From an uncultured Prevotella sp. (lineage in GTDB: Bacteria; Bacteroidota; Bacteroidia; Bacteroidales; Bacteroidaceae), in assembly GCA_900543975.1 (NCBI GenBank), contig UQTI01000001.1, positions 1 to 64,000 on the forward strand: DNA of 64,000 nt, written 5' to 3'. Under the pieces are notes generated by a model. It saw nothing but the letters and a program-made list of their open reading frames with translations. It had not been told where the DNA came from and made no database searches. Made by a program: the position numbers and the translations under genes. This document shows positions 9,632 to 18,262 of this stretch, one piece after another (position 1 is the first letter of the stretch; each line of letters begins with the position of its first letter).

Positions 9632-9848
9632 CTTGTCCGATCGTTTTGTTTTTATTTTCACTTGTCTGAATCCTTTTTTATCTTCTCTTGTCCGAATCTT
9701 TTGTTTTTATCTTCTCTTGTCTGAATCCTTTTTTATCTTCTCTTGTCCGGTTTTTTTTCACCTCTTGTCCAATAGTTTTGTTTTGAGCAGACGAGCGAAT
9801 AGGGTAGACAATAAACGAGCAGACAAGCGAAAAGGTTAGACAATAATA
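9632..9848. repeat. two adjacent minisatellites
   Basis: Five units beginning CTTGTCYG/CTTGTCCA with lengths 29, 26, 29, 26 and 22 bp run from 9632 to 9763, then a sixth start at 9764. They are followed by two 32-bp direct repeats beginning GAGCAGAC (9785-9816 and 9817-9848). The weak open frame through them is repeat-driven and not accepted as a gene. Confidence 0.75.
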
Positions 9849-9901
9849 ATGAGTTGGAAAAGTAGCAATTTAAAAAAAATATGCAAAAAGTAAGCAAATA
9901 A

Positions 9902-9933
9902 TTTGCATAGTCAAAAAAATATCCGTAACTTTG
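9902..9933 (+). promoter_or_regulatory. tRNA-Lys promoter
   Basis: TTTG at 9902-9905, a 20-bp spacer and TAACTTTG at 9926-9933, 29 bp before the tRNA. The first transcribed bases share CTTTGCACTCGCTTTT with the tRNA-Arg promoter. Confidence 0.8.
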
Positions 9934-9962
9934 CACTCGCTTTTGAAACATAAGCACACGGA

Positions 9963-10035
9963 GATCCGCTAGCTCAGCTGGTAGAGCACAACACTTTTAA
10001 TGTTGGGGTCATGGGTTCGAGCCCCATGCGGATCA
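9963..10035 (+). tRNA. tRNA-Lys (anticodon TTT)
   Basis: Complete cloverleaf: acceptor GATCCGC/GCGGATC, D arm GCTC/GAGC, anticodon stem CAACA/TGTTG with loop CTTTTAA, T arm ATGGG/CCCAT with TTCGAGC loop, discriminator A. The CCA end is encoded at 10036-10038. Confidence 0.97.
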
Positions 10036-10044
10036 CCAAACAAA

Positions 10045-10077
10045 AAGAGGATACTAATTTTTAGTATCCTCTTTTTT
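10045..10077 (+). terminator. tRNA-Lys terminator
   Basis: AAGAGGATACTAA (10045-10057) and TTAGTATCCTCTT (10061-10073) form a perfect 13-bp stem with a TTT loop, then more T. It could also serve the minus-strand permease gene ending at 10170. Confidence 0.85.
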
Positions 10078-10169
10078 GCGTAATACTCCTCTATTGTTTA
10101 CCTTTTCTTGCCATGGCAGAACCAAAGCAAGCTTTGTTTCTGCTCATCTGGCTTATCGAAAAGGCTTTC

Positions 10170-11285
10170 TTATTTGTCGTCTTTTTTCTCCTCTATCTTG
10201 GCATTGTCCTCAATGTCGAGATGTTCTTTCGTGACATAACGTTGCCAGTAGGCCATGAGGAGGGTGGTTAGGGGCAAGGCTACGATGAGGCCGATGAAGC
10301 CGAGGATGGCACCCCACACAGAGAGGGAGAGAAGCAAGATGGCGGGGTTGAGGCCCATGGCCTTGCCCATGATCTTGGGCGTCACAACCATGTCGGTGAT
10401 GATCTGCACCACGGCAAAGACAAGGAACGCCATGCCAAACACATACCAGAAGTTTTGACCCGTGTCGGCGGCCTTGAGCATGGCAAGGAACGCCGTGGGG
10501 ATGAGGGCAAAGGTGTGGAGGTAAGGCACAAGGTCCATGATGCCAATGAGGATGCCGAGGCCTATGGCCATTGGGAAGTCGATGATGCTGAAGCCGATGC
10601 AGAACATTATGCCCATGCACAACGCCACCAGACCTTGACCACGGATGTAGTTGTTCATCTCGCGCTTGACGTCGCTCATGAGCACATGCCAGAAGGGACG
10701 GTTCTTCTTAGGGAAGATTTTTATCCAGTTGTCGGTGAGATACTCATAGTCGAGCAAGATGAAGAACATGTAGAGCAGCACGATGCAGGAGCCGATGATG
10801 CTGAGCACAATGTTGGCTGTCTGGCTGAGCAGGGTGAAGAGCTTGGGCATGGAGGCTTTCACCGCGTCGCTGAAGTCTTTGCTGTGGAAGAACTGCTCCA
10901 GCTCGCGTTGGTTCTCGCGTGCCCACTCTCTGATGAGTTGTGTGAGGTTGTTGGTGTGGGTGGTCTGCTGCACCCACCGGGCGAGCACGTCGCCAAGCTT
11001 CTGAAACTGCTCTATCATGGGCGGGATGATGAGGTAGACAATGCCCCCGATGACGGCAATGACCACAATCATGGTTATGATGATGGCAATGGCACGAATC
11101 TTGACGTGAAGCTTGTCTTGCACAAACTTGACGGCAGGGTAGAGCAGATAGGCAAAGAACCAGGCTATGAAGAACGGCAGCAACACCTGACTGAGATAGT
11201 TGACTGTGAGCAGCACGACAAACACGCAAGCCACTATGAGCGACCATCTTATGAATTTGTCGAATGTTATTTTTTGTTCAAGCAT
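10170..11285 (-). CDS. AI-2E family (PerM/YdgG-type) permease
   Basis: A 371-residue polytopic membrane protein. Hydrophobic segments at about residues 15-45 (two), 65-90, 155-180, 210-235, 240-265, 275-300 and 310-345 match the eight-helix arrangement of the AI-2 exporter/PerM family, including the central soluble stretch (MIEQFQKLGDVLARWVQQ) and the conserved region GLGILIGIMDLVPYLHTF. Members export autoinducer-2 or act as Na+/H+ antiporters; the substrate here cannot be told. The start at 11285 is 33 bp beyond the stop of thymidine kinase, so the two probably share the tdk promoter. The C-terminus is a charged cytoplasmic tail. Confidence 0.9.
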   Translation of the reverse strand: MLEQKITFDKFIRWSLIVACVFVVLLTVNYLSQVLLPFFIAWFFAYLLYPAVKFVQDKLHVKIRAIAIIITMIVVIAVIGGIVYLIIPPMIEQFQKLGDVLARWVQQTTHTNNLTQLIREWARENQRELEQFFHSKDFSDAVKASMPKLFTLLSQTANIVLSIIGSCIVLLYMFFILLDYEYLTDNWIKIFPKKNRPFWHVLMSDVKREMNNYIRGQGLVALCMGIMFCIGFSIIDFPMAIGLGILIGIMDLVPYLHTFALIPTAFLAMLKAADTGQNFWYVFGMAFLVFAVVQIITDMVVTPKIMGKAMGLNPAILLLSLSVWGAILGFIGLIVALPLTTLLMAYWQRYVTKEHLDIEDNAKIEEKKDDK

Positions 11286-11318
11286 GATGTTCTTCCTTCC
11301 GTTTCCTTTTGGTTCTTA

Positions 11319-11915
11319 TTATTGTTTCGCTTCTTCCTGTTGTTTCAAGACAGCTTTCTGGTAACACTCGCGACACAATGGCTCATATTCGGTCTGCTCG
11401 CCAAGCATGACGCGCTTGTCGCCGCTCACGATGCGGTGACTCAGATAGGCGAGGTTGCCACACTTCACGCAGATGGCATGCACCTTCGTGACGTCGTCGG
11501 CAATGGCGCAGAGAGCAGGAATGGGACCGAAGGGCACACCCTTGAAGTCCATGTCCAGGCCAGCGATGATCACCCGTACCCCACGGTTCGCCAACTGGTT
11601 ACACACGTCAACCAGTCCGTCGTCAAGAAACTGAGCCTCGTCAATGCCCACCACGTCGATGTCGCTCGACAGCAACAAGATCGATGCTGACGACTCTACG
11701 GGTGTAGACCTGATGGAGTTGCTGTCATGGCTCACCACGTCTTCATCGCTGTAGCGTGTGTCAATGGCAGGCTTGAATATTTCCACTTTCTGATGTGCGA
11801 AGACGGCACGTTTCATTCGGCGGATCAGCTCTTCTGTCTTGCCAGAGAACATAGACCCGCAAACCACCTCAATTCTTCCTGGGCGGCGCATTTCTCCCAT
11901 TAAATTGTCTGTCAT
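11319..11915 (-). CDS. tdk: thymidine kinase
   Basis: Phosphorylates thymidine to dTMP using ATP in pyrimidine salvage. The P-loop GSMFSGKTEELIRR is near residues 20-33, the Walker B-like IDEAQFLDD near 97, and the zinc-binding cysteines CVKC and CREC near 152 and 183; the length of 198 aa matches type II bacterial kinases. I chose the ATG at 11913-11915 (MTDNLMGEM) over upstream in-frame codons because the promoter's -7 box, TACTTTTG, sits at 11923-11930 and would exclude any earlier start. The predicted leader is only about 4 nt. It heads a two-gene unit with the AI-2E permease and is divergent from rsmI. Confidence 0.95.
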   Translation of the reverse strand: MTDNLMGEMRRPGRIEVVCGSMFSGKTEELIRRMKRAVFAHQKVEIFKPAIDTRYSDEDVVSHDSNSIRSTPVESSASILLLSSDIDVVGIDEAQFLDDGLVDVCNQLANRGVRVIIAGLDMDFKGVPFGPIPALCAIADDVTKVHAICVKCGNLAYLSHRIVSGDKRVMLGEQTEYEPLCRECYQKAVLKQQEEAKQ

Positions 11916-11922
11916 AATGGTG

Positions 11923-12001
11923 CAAAAGTACAAATACGTTTTAAAAAATGCAAAGAAATTGTCTGCTTTTTTGCAAGTAATGATTTTTCTGGCTATATTT
12001 G
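11923..12001. promoter_or_regulatory. compact divergent promoter, tdk and rsmI
   Basis: Minus strand: TTTG (11951-11954), 20 bp, TACTTTTG (11923-11930). Plus strand: TTTG (11970-11973), 20 bp, TATATTTG (11994-12001). Both -7 boxes end 7-8 nt before the start codons, so both messages should be almost leaderless. Confidence 0.8.
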
Positions 12002-12009
12002 TCGCCGTT

Positions 12010-12837
12010 ATGGGTACTTTATATATTGTCCCCACACCTGTGGGCAACCTTGAAGACATTACTCTGCGTGCCATTAGGGTGCTGAAAGAGGCCGATCTCA
12101 TCTTGGCGGAGGACACTCGCACAACGGGTCTCCTCTTGAACCATTTTGACATTCACAACAGGCTGCTGTCGCACCATAAGTTTAATGAGCACACAGCCAC
12201 CGCCGGCGTGATAGAGCGCCTTAAGGGTGGTGAGACCATTGCTTTGGTGAGCGATGCCGGCACGCCCGGCGTGAGCGACCCAGGCTTCTTCCTTGCCCGT
12301 GAGGCAGCACGCGAGGGCATCACGGTGCAATGTTTGCCGGGAGCAACGGCTTGCATTCCTGCCATCGTGTCGTCAGGTCTGCCGTGTGACCGCTTCTGCT
12401 TTGAGGGGTTCCTTCCTCAGAAGAAGGGTCGCGCCACACACCTCGCCACGCTTGTGGACGAGCAGCGCACGATGATTTTCTATGAGTCGCCGCACCGCTT
12501 GCTGAGAACCCTGCAACAGTTTGTCGACGTGTTCGGTGCCGACCGTCAGGTGAGCGTGTGCCGCGAGATCTCGAAGCTTCATGAGGAGAGCGTGCGTGGC
12601 ACCCTTGCCGAGGTGACAGCCCATTTTGAGGAGACAGCTCCCCGTGGTGAGATTGTCATCGTGCTGGCAGGTGCCGACAAAGATGCTTGTGACAAGGTGG
12701 CTGTTGCCACAGCCAACCAGCGCGATGAGCGAGCAGCCAAACGTCAGGCGCGTGAAGAGCGTCGCTTGGCACGCGAAGCAAAGAAACGTCGCGAGGCTGA
12801 GGCTCTGAGCGATGAGGCCGACGACGAAGAGACATAA
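12010..12837 (+). CDS. rsmI: 16S rRNA (cytidine-2'-O)-methyltransferase RsmI
   Basis: Methylates the ribose of C1402 in 16S rRNA using S-adenosylmethionine. Family hallmarks are at the N-terminus: YIVPTPVGNLEDITLRA, AEDTRTTGLLL and LVSDAGTPGVSDPG (residues about 4-95). I start it at the ATG 12010 because the -7 box TATATTTG ends at 12001, although the frame is open further upstream. At 275 aa it is longer than the minimal catalytic domain: residues from about 236 onward form a basic then acidic charged tail (RQAREERRLAREAKKRR, then EADDEET) with coiled-coil character. Divergent from tdk. Confidence 0.93.
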   Translation: MGTLYIVPTPVGNLEDITLRAIRVLKEADLILAEDTRTTGLLLNHFDIHNRLLSHHKFNEHTATAGVIERLKGGETIALVSDAGTPGVSDPGFFLAREAAREGITVQCLPGATACIPAIVSSGLPCDRFCFEGFLPQKKGRATHLATLVDEQRTMIFYESPHRLLRTLQQFVDVFGADRQVSVCREISKLHEESVRGTLAEVTAHFEETAPRGEIVIVLAGADKDACDKVAVATANQRDERAAKRQAREERRLAREAKKRREAEALSDEADDEET

Positions 12838-12993
12838 AACACACATCAAAAACAACATTTATGACCTTGCCTCAGACACAACAGCATTGTCGGGTGGGTC
12901 GATAGAAAACTCTAATTTTATAAAAATCTGGTGTCGCTCTATCGTTGCTTCTTGAGAAGCGCTGAGAAGACGGTGCCGAAAAACTCAACAACT

Positions 12994-13848
12994 ATGAGAA
13001 AATTATTTCTGTTTTGTATCTGTCTTTCCTTGTTTGCTGTTGTAGGCTGCAAGAAAGAAGCGAAAGCCCCTATTGAGTCGACATCGCAGCAGAGCGATTC
13101 GTTGCAGAAGATTATTGCCGAAAAGGACAATGAGATAAACGATATGATGGAGACCTTCAACCAGATTGAGGAGGGATTCCGCGAGATAAACGAGGCCGAG
13201 AACCGCGTGAGCATAGTGAAGGATGGCGAGGGTGCCGACAAAAAACGTCAGCTGCGCGAGAACATCCGCTTCATCGCCAACACCATGAAGGAGAACCGCA
13301 CGCTTATCGCGAAGCTGCGCCAGCAGTTGCGTGAGAGCAGCATCAAGGGTGAGCAGCTGAAGCGTTCGGTAGAGAACCTTGTGGCACAGCTTGAAGAGAA
13401 GGAGCAGCAGCTGCAGCAGCTCCGAGCCGAGCTTGATGCAAAGGATATTCATATCTCTGAGCTCGACGCTACCATCAACACGCTGAACACCAACGTGTCG
13501 AGCCTTCAAGAAGAAAGCTCAAAGAAGACCGAGACCATCAACGCTCAGGACAAGCAGCTCAACACCGCGTGGTTTGTGTTCGGAACGAAGAAGGAGCTTA
13601 AGGAGCAGCGCATCTTGGATGGTGACAAGGTGCTGGAGTCGAATTTCAACAAGAGCTATTTCACAAAGATTGACATTCGAGTGGAGAAAGAGATCAAGTT
13701 CTACTCTAAGTCGGCCAAGATCCTGACAATGCACCCCTCAGGCAGCTACACCTTGCAGCGTAACGCGCAGAAGCAGTATGTGCTACGCATCACCAATCCG
13801 CAAATCTTCTGGTCTACAAGCAAGTATCTTGTAGTGGTGGTGAAATAA
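12994..13848 (+). CDS. coiled-coil lipoprotein, 284 aa
   Basis: The signal MRKLFLFCICLSLFAVVGC ends in a lipobox with Cys19, so a lipid-anchored envelope protein is expected. Residues 40-190 are a long heptad-rich coiled coil (EKDNEINDMMETFNQIEEGF, then runs of KLRQQL and QLEEKEQQLQQLRAEL). Residues 195-284 form a small globular domain beginning WFVFGTKKELKEQ and ending in beta-rich sequence (IFWSTSKYLVVVVK). The architecture is common in Bacteroidales lipoproteins of unknown role; envelope spacer or complex-scaffold function is a guess. The ATG at 12994 gives the proper signal peptide, unlike the in-frame start 63 bp upstream. Confidence 0.85.
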   Translation: MRKLFLFCICLSLFAVVGCKKEAKAPIESTSQQSDSLQKIIAEKDNEINDMMETFNQIEEGFREINEAENRVSIVKDGEGADKKRQLRENIRFIANTMKENRTLIAKLRQQLRESSIKGEQLKRSVENLVAQLEEKEQQLQQLRAELDAKDIHISELDATINTLNTNVSSLQEESSKKTETINAQDKQLNTAWFVFGTKKELKEQRILDGDKVLESNFNKSYFTKIDIRVEKEIKFYSKSAKILTMHPSGSYTLQRNAQKQYVLRITNPQIFWSTSKYLVVVVK

Positions 13849-13897
13849 AGAACGCTGTTGGTTTCGACCAAGCAATTATAAACAAAAAACGAAACAT

Positions 13898-13946
13898 AAG
13901 CCCCGCTCTTCACAGACGGTTAACTGTGGAGAGCGGGGCTTGCTTT
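13898..13946 (+). terminator. terminator of the coiled-coil lipoprotein gene
   Basis: A long stem, AAGCCCCGCTCT plus CACAG (13898-13915) with CTGTG plus AGAGCGGGGCTT (13924-13941), one wobble, 8-nt loop, then TGCTTTT. Confidence 0.85.
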
Positions 13947-13950
13947 TCCT

Positions 13951-14102
13951 CTTTTTTATTTCCTTTTTATTTCCTTTTTTTATTTCCTTTTTTTATTTCC
14001 TTTTTTTATTTCCTTTTTTTATTTCCTTTTTTATTTCCTTCTCCTCAACCAACCTTGTCTATAGGATTTTTCACTTTTCGTTTTTCACTTTTCACTTTTC
14101 CT
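13951..14102. repeat. T-rich minisatellite and TTTCACT heptamers
   Basis: About seven tandem units of CTTTTTTTATTTC with varying T number (13951-14040), then short CACTTTT/CGTTTTT heptamers at 14069-14100, just downstream of the tadA stop. Part of the heptamer family seen at 28080, 43914 and 63078. Confidence 0.7.
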
Positions 14103-14119
14103 TGTAGAGCAATCAACCG

Positions 14120-14635
14120 CTATCTGCGATCTTTAAAAAACTGCTGCATCAGTTGGCGACATTCCTCTTCAAGCACGCCCGTTGTCACCGTGGCCTTAGG
14201 GTGAAAAGCCTTAGGTGCATAGAGAGCGTAGCCGCGTTTTATGTCTTCAGCACCGTAGACGATGCGTGACAGTTGGGCCCAGCCAATGGCGCCAGCGCAC
14301 ATGATGCATGGCTCCACGGTGACGAAGAGCGTACAGTCTTTAAGATACTTGCCGCCCAAGGCAGAGGCTGCCATCGTGATGGCTTGCATCTCGGCATGTG
14401 CGGTGACGTCGCACAACGTTTCTGTGAGGTTGTGGGCACGGGCAATGATGCGTCCACCAGCCACGATGACCGCTCCCACAGGAATCTCACCCTCGTCATA
14501 GGCTGCTTGTGCTTCTGCCAAAGCTGCCCTCATGAACCGTTCGTCCTGTTGTGTCTCATTGCTTGCACCGTTGGTTTGCGTTGTCGCTGTCTTGGTTGTT
14601 TCTAATGTCTCTTTTGTTTCTCCTTGCTCTATCAT
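14120..14635 (-). CDS. tadA: tRNA(adenine34) deaminase
   Basis: Converts adenosine 34 to inosine in the wobble position of tRNA-Arg(ACG); the substrate tRNA-Arg with anticodon ACG is encoded at 26156-26229. The zinc and catalytic motifs are plain: AHAEMQAI (His and Glu) near residue 86 and PCIMCAGA near 117. The core begins at DERFMRAALAEAQ near residue 32; the first 30 residues are an unusual Thr/Gln-rich extension (MIEQGETKETLETTKTATTQ). I chose the ATG at 14635 because the -7 box TATCTTTG (14665-14672, minus strand) would lie inside any longer frame. A start at the internal Met near residue 35 is less likely. Confidence 0.93.
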   Translation of the reverse strand: MIEQGETKETLETTKTATTQTNGASNETQQDERFMRAALAEAQAAYDEGEIPVGAVIVAGGRIIARAHNLTETLCDVTAHAEMQAITMAASALGGKYLKDCTLFVTVEPCIMCAGAIGWAQLSRIVYGAEDIKRGYALYAPKAFHPKATVTTGVLEEECRQLMQQFFKDRR

Positions 14636-14914
14636 GTCTTTGATGTGTTTCTTTGTTTTTGTTGCAAAGATAACCATTCTCTTTAACATTCTCCATGTGT
14701 AATGAAAAAATCTGTTCACATAATGTTTCCCTTCGTTCAATCTGCCGGTTGAGGCTTTAGCCTGCCACATGGTTGCTGTTGCAAAACAAAAAATTATTGC
14801 TACTTTTGCGGATGACAAACGATGCGGACGAGAAAATTTACGGATGAAATAATTTGCTGATAACAAATATTCAAAATAAAAACAATTAAAACCGAACAAA
14901 CTAAAGATTGAATT

Positions 14915-16369
14915 ATGCTTAAGAAAATGCTAATGTGTTTTTGCTTGTTTGCCTACATGCTTGGTGTGTCGGCTGGCACAGATGGTGTGGTGGAAGATAA
15001 CAAGAAGGGCGACGTGGCTGTAAAAAAACTGACGCGAGCCATGACGCTTTTAGATAACACCATAGACAAATGTTTTAAAGGCTCAGACCTTCACATGTGT
15101 GACCTCTACCATCTTGGCAACGGGCGACAGGAAGGCACGGCTGACGTGTGGCCTTACACAGCTGCCATGGAAGCGGTGAATGGTGTGATGGAGGCTCTTC
15201 AGACTTTAAAAGGCAACTGTCCTGAGCTTTATGCTAAAAACATGGAGCGTTATAAGTGCTTGATGGCAAGGCTATTTGATAATCTTGACTATTACAAAGG
15301 CACCTATACGCTTACTTCTTACACGCAGACAAAAGAGTGGAGCGTCTATGGTGTTCACCGAAGCAACACGAAAGGCACGGCTCAGGTGGAAGGCATAGAG
15401 AACGTGTATGACGACCAGATGTGGCTGGTGCGTGAGCTGGTGCGTGCTTACCGTAACACGGAAGAGAAACGTTATCTTGTTGAGGCTGAATATCTTGCCG
15501 ATTATGTTATTGATGGATGGGACTGCACACTCGATGCCGACGGCCATGAGAACGGAGGCATTACATGGGGACCGGGATACAACTCTAAACACTCGTGCAG
15601 TAACGCGCCTATAATCTCGCCGCTGGTGTGGCTCTCACAGATTTATAAGGACAGCAAGGACAAGGCGGTGTGGCGTTATGTGGCTGCCGACGGCAAGCGT
15701 AAGAGCAAGAAGATAAGCAAGCACGACCTGTACCTTATGTTCGCAGAAAAGGTGTATGAGTGGCAGAAGCGCAAGCTCATGAACGAGACGACAGGGTGCT
15801 ACTGGGACATGCTTGGCGCTGACGGAAAGATGAGATATGAGAACGTTGGAGGCAAACGTTATCGTGCCAACGTGCCCAACGGAGGACCTGTAGGCACAGA
15901 GTTTACTTACAATTCGGGAACGATGCTATGTGGTGCTGCCGACCTGTTGCAGGTGACAGGCAGCAATGTTTACCGCACAGACCTCACACAGCTGGCAAAA
16001 GCCACATATCTTAACTTCAGAGGTAAGGCACGCACCATTGACGGCACAGCACACTATCCGTTCCCTTATGATCGCGACACACGCCACGGCTTCAACGCTT
16101 GGTTTGACGATGTGCTCTTGAGAGCTTATGCCGACAGTTACAGGGTGGAGCAGGCTGCCGAAGGCACAGGCCATTACTCGCTGATGGCTGCTGATTGTTT
16201 TCAGGCTAATCTCGATTTTGCGTATGATCATTTCTTGACCGACGGCTTCTTGCCCAATGACTTGCTTGGCGGATGGGGCGACAACACGGTCACTAAGGGT
16301 TTTCATCAGCTTGCCTATGCTGCCAACTATGCCGTGCTGGCTGTGATGCAGCATGAAAGAAACAGATAG
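14915..16369 (+). CDS. secreted glycoside hydrolase family 76 (alpha-1,6-mannanase-like)
   Basis: A 484-residue protein with signal peptide (MLKKMLMCFCLFAYMLGVSAG). The alpha/alpha-barrel signature of GH76 is visible: catalytic Asp pair in YDDQMW (residues 165-170), followed by YLVEAEYLADYVIDGWD and NGGITWGPGYNSKHSCSNAP. Bacteroidetes members cleave alpha-1,6-mannan backbones of fungal or mycobacterial cell walls, usually at the surface or in the periplasm. No SusC/SusD pair or other mannan genes are adjacent, so this is not an obvious polysaccharide-utilization locus. A TACTTTTG box at 14811-14818 predicts a leader of about 90 nt. Confidence 0.88.
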   Translation: MLKKMLMCFCLFAYMLGVSAGTDGVVEDNKKGDVAVKKLTRAMTLLDNTIDKCFKGSDLHMCDLYHLGNGRQEGTADVWPYTAAMEAVNGVMEALQTLKGNCPELYAKNMERYKCLMARLFDNLDYYKGTYTLTSYTQTKEWSVYGVHRSNTKGTAQVEGIENVYDDQMWLVRELVRAYRNTEEKRYLVEAEYLADYVIDGWDCTLDADGHENGGITWGPGYNSKHSCSNAPIISPLVWLSQIYKDSKDKAVWRYVAADGKRKSKKISKHDLYLMFAEKVYEWQKRKLMNETTGCYWDMLGADGKMRYENVGGKRYRANVPNGGPVGTEFTYNSGTMLCGAADLLQVTGSNVYRTDLTQLAKATYLNFRGKARTIDGTAHYPFPYDRDTRHGFNAWFDDVLLRAYADSYRVEQAAEGTGHYSLMAADCFQANLDFAYDHFLTDGFLPNDLLGGWGDNTVTKGFHQLAYAANYAVLAVMQHERNR

Positions 16370-16516
16370 GACGATGAGATGGTGTGGGGGAGTAATCTCC
16401 TAATAAAGAAAGGTAAAGATGTTATTGCTTGTCTGAATAGTTCTGATCAGGTGGCTCTTTTTAAGATTTATACAAAATATTCTCACATTTGTAATCTTCA
16501 ATTGAGAAAAAACGAC

Positions 16517-16524
16517 TACCTTTG
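16517..16524 (+). promoter_or_regulatory. -7 box of the secreted endonuclease gene
   Basis: TACCTTTG about 87 bp before the ATG; the -33 element is not clear. The 241-bp gap after the GH76 gene shows no terminator I could identify. Confidence 0.5.
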
Positions 16525-16610
16525 CAGAACGGTGTTTTTTATATCACTCAAGTTCAGATTCAAAATTTATCGAAAAATTATTTATCGTTAAAAGCAAAAC
16601 AATTTATTTT

Positions 16611-18242
16611 ATGTTCATCTCAAAAAGAAACTTGTCCTTGCTTGCGCTGTTTGTTTTCGTGTTGCAGCTCTTTGCGCAAGGACCAAACAACACAGGCACC
16701 TATTATAAGGCTGCTACAGGCAAGAAAGGCCAGGCCTTGAAGACTGCGCTTTTTGCAATTATCTCTCCGCATCATGATATCGGCTATGACGGCTTATACA
16801 AATGTTACGAGCAGACAGACAGACGTGCTGACGGTAAGGTGTGGGACATATACTCTTGCACCACTAATTACTCGTTCTCTGACAACAATGGCAACTATAG
16901 CGGCGAAGGTGATATGTATAACCGTGAGCACACCATACCTCAGAGTTGGTTTAAAAAGGCTTCGCCTATGAAGGCTGACATTGTGCATGTTATACCTACC
17001 GATGGTTATGTGAACAACCGTCGCAGCAGTTATCCGTTTGGAGAAACAAACAGTCCTACATACACCTCAAACAAAGGCTTTAGCAAGGTGGGACCAAGTT
17101 GTACCGAAGGTTATAGCGGAACAGTGTTTGAACCAAACGACGAGTATAAGGGCGACATAGCACGAATTTATTTCTACATGGCTACATGCTATGAGGACCG
17201 TATTGGCTCTTGGACTAACGGCACGGGCAACACTGTGATAGCAGGCAACAAGTATCCTGCCTATAAGCCTTGGGTTATCAATATGTTGTTGCGCTGGGCG
17301 AAGGAAGACCCAGTGAGCCAGAAGGAGATTGACCGTAACAACGCGGTGTATAAGTGTCAGAAAAACCGTAACCCCTATGTCGACTATCCAGGATTGGAGC
17401 AGTATGTATGGGGCGATAAGATGAATGTGGCGTTCAGCTATGACAATTATGGCTCTGTTGATCCAACGCCTAATCCTGATCCTAACCCTGATCCCACACC
17501 CGATCCTAACCCAGATCCAACGCCCGACCCGAATCCAGATCCCACGCCCGACCCGAATCCTGATCCAACGCCCGACCCCAATCCAGACCCTGTGCCTGTG
17601 AGCGGTGTGACGTTCAACAAGGTTAACGCTGATAACGACCTCACCACAGGAACCTACTATCTCATTGTCTATGAGGGAGGTGAAAGCTCTACAGCTCTTG
17701 CAGCACAGAATGGTGATGTGCGTTCGGCTTCTGCCGTGACAATAACAAACGACAAGATTGTGACCGATGTGGACACCGACGGTAAGCCGCGTCAGTTCTT
17801 GCTTGGCGGTTCAAAGGGGGCATACACGTTCTACAGCACCGTTGACAAGAACTATCTCGCTGCGCTGTCTGGCAGCAAGAACAAGCTTCAGACAACAACA
17901 GATGCTGGTTCAGCCAATGCAAAGTGGGACGTGACGTTCGTGGGAGAGCACGCTAACATAAAGAGCTGTGCGTTTACAAGTCGCTCAATAAACTATAACA
18001 AGAGCACCACTCCAACTCGTTTCGCAACCTACGAAAGCAAATCGAACCAGCTGCCTGTTGCTCTGTATAAGCGCGATGTGACTTCAGGCATTGGCTCAAC
18101 AGCCGTGCAGCAGCCAACGCTCATAACCGTTTACAGCATTACAGGTGTGGCTGTGAAGCGTGGTGTGCAGCCCTCTGCAGCTTTTGACGGTCTTGCCAAG
18201 GGTGTGTATGTTGTTGGCGGAAAGAAATATGTTGTAGAATAA
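16611..18242 (+). CDS. secreted endonuclease I family nuclease with T9SS-like tail
   Basis: Signal peptide (residues 1-22) then an endonuclease I (EndA/NucM-type, beta-beta-alpha-metal) domain: YNREHTIPQSWF with catalytic His107, and DIVHVIPTDGYVNNRRSSYP (123-141), which carries the metal-binding Asn. It should degrade DNA outside the cell for nutrients or biofilm dispersal. Residues about 284-325 are a Pro-Asp linker of repeated PDPNPDPTP, then a ricin/carbohydrate-like beta domain with no motif I can name, and a T9SS type A-like tail (LITVYSITGVAVKRG to VYVVGGKKYVVE). The 543-aa length reflects these additions to a roughly 260-aa nuclease. Confidence 0.92.
   Translation: MFISKRNLSLLALFVFVLQLFAQGPNNTGTYYKAATGKKGQALKTALFAIISPHHDIGYDGLYKCYEQTDRRADGKVWDIYSCTTNYSFSDNNGNYSGEGDMYNREHTIPQSWFKKASPMKADIVHVIPTDGYVNNRRSSYPFGETNSPTYTSNKGFSKVGPSCTEGYSGTVFEPNDEYKGDIARIYFYMATCYEDRIGSWTNGTGNTVIAGNKYPAYKPWVINMLLRWAKEDPVSQKEIDRNNAVYKCQKNRNPYVDYPGLEQYVWGDKMNVAFSYDNYGSVDPTPNPDPNPDPTPDPNPDPTPDPNPDPTPDPNPDPTPDPNPDPVPVSGVTFNKVNADNDLTTGTYYLIVYEGGESSTALAAQNGDVRSASAVTITNDKIVTDVDTDGKPRQFLLGGSKGAYTFYSTVDKNYLAALSGSKNKLQTTTDAGSANAKWDVTFVGEHANIKSCAFTSRSINYNKSTTPTRFATYESKSNQLPVALYKRDVTSGIGSTAVQQPTLITVYSITGVAVKRGVQPSAAFDGLAKGVYVVGGKKYVVE
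17459..17592 (+). repeat. in-frame PDPNPDPTP linker repeat
   Basis: Tandem copies of a degenerate 24-bp unit (gatccaacgcccgacccgaa) encode the Pro-Asp linker of the endonuclease. Not a CRISPR array, since no unique spacers occur. Confidence 0.85.
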
Positions 18243-18262
18243 TTTTAAAGAGCATAAATAAT

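Noticed and set aside
9609..9839. 76-codon plus-strand frame
   Set aside because: Encoded by minisatellite units after a terminator; no promoter.
10455..11690. 411-codon plus-strand frame opposite the permease and tdk
   Set aside because: His/Glu/Asp-rich antisense product crossing two well-identified genes.
17459..17592. Regular repeats that could suggest CRISPR
   Set aside because: The units are contiguous without unique spacers and encode a Pro-Asp linker in frame.
14915..18242. Polysaccharide utilization locus around GH76
   Set aside because: No SusC/SusD pair, sugar regulator or further glycosidases; the adjacent gene is a nuclease.
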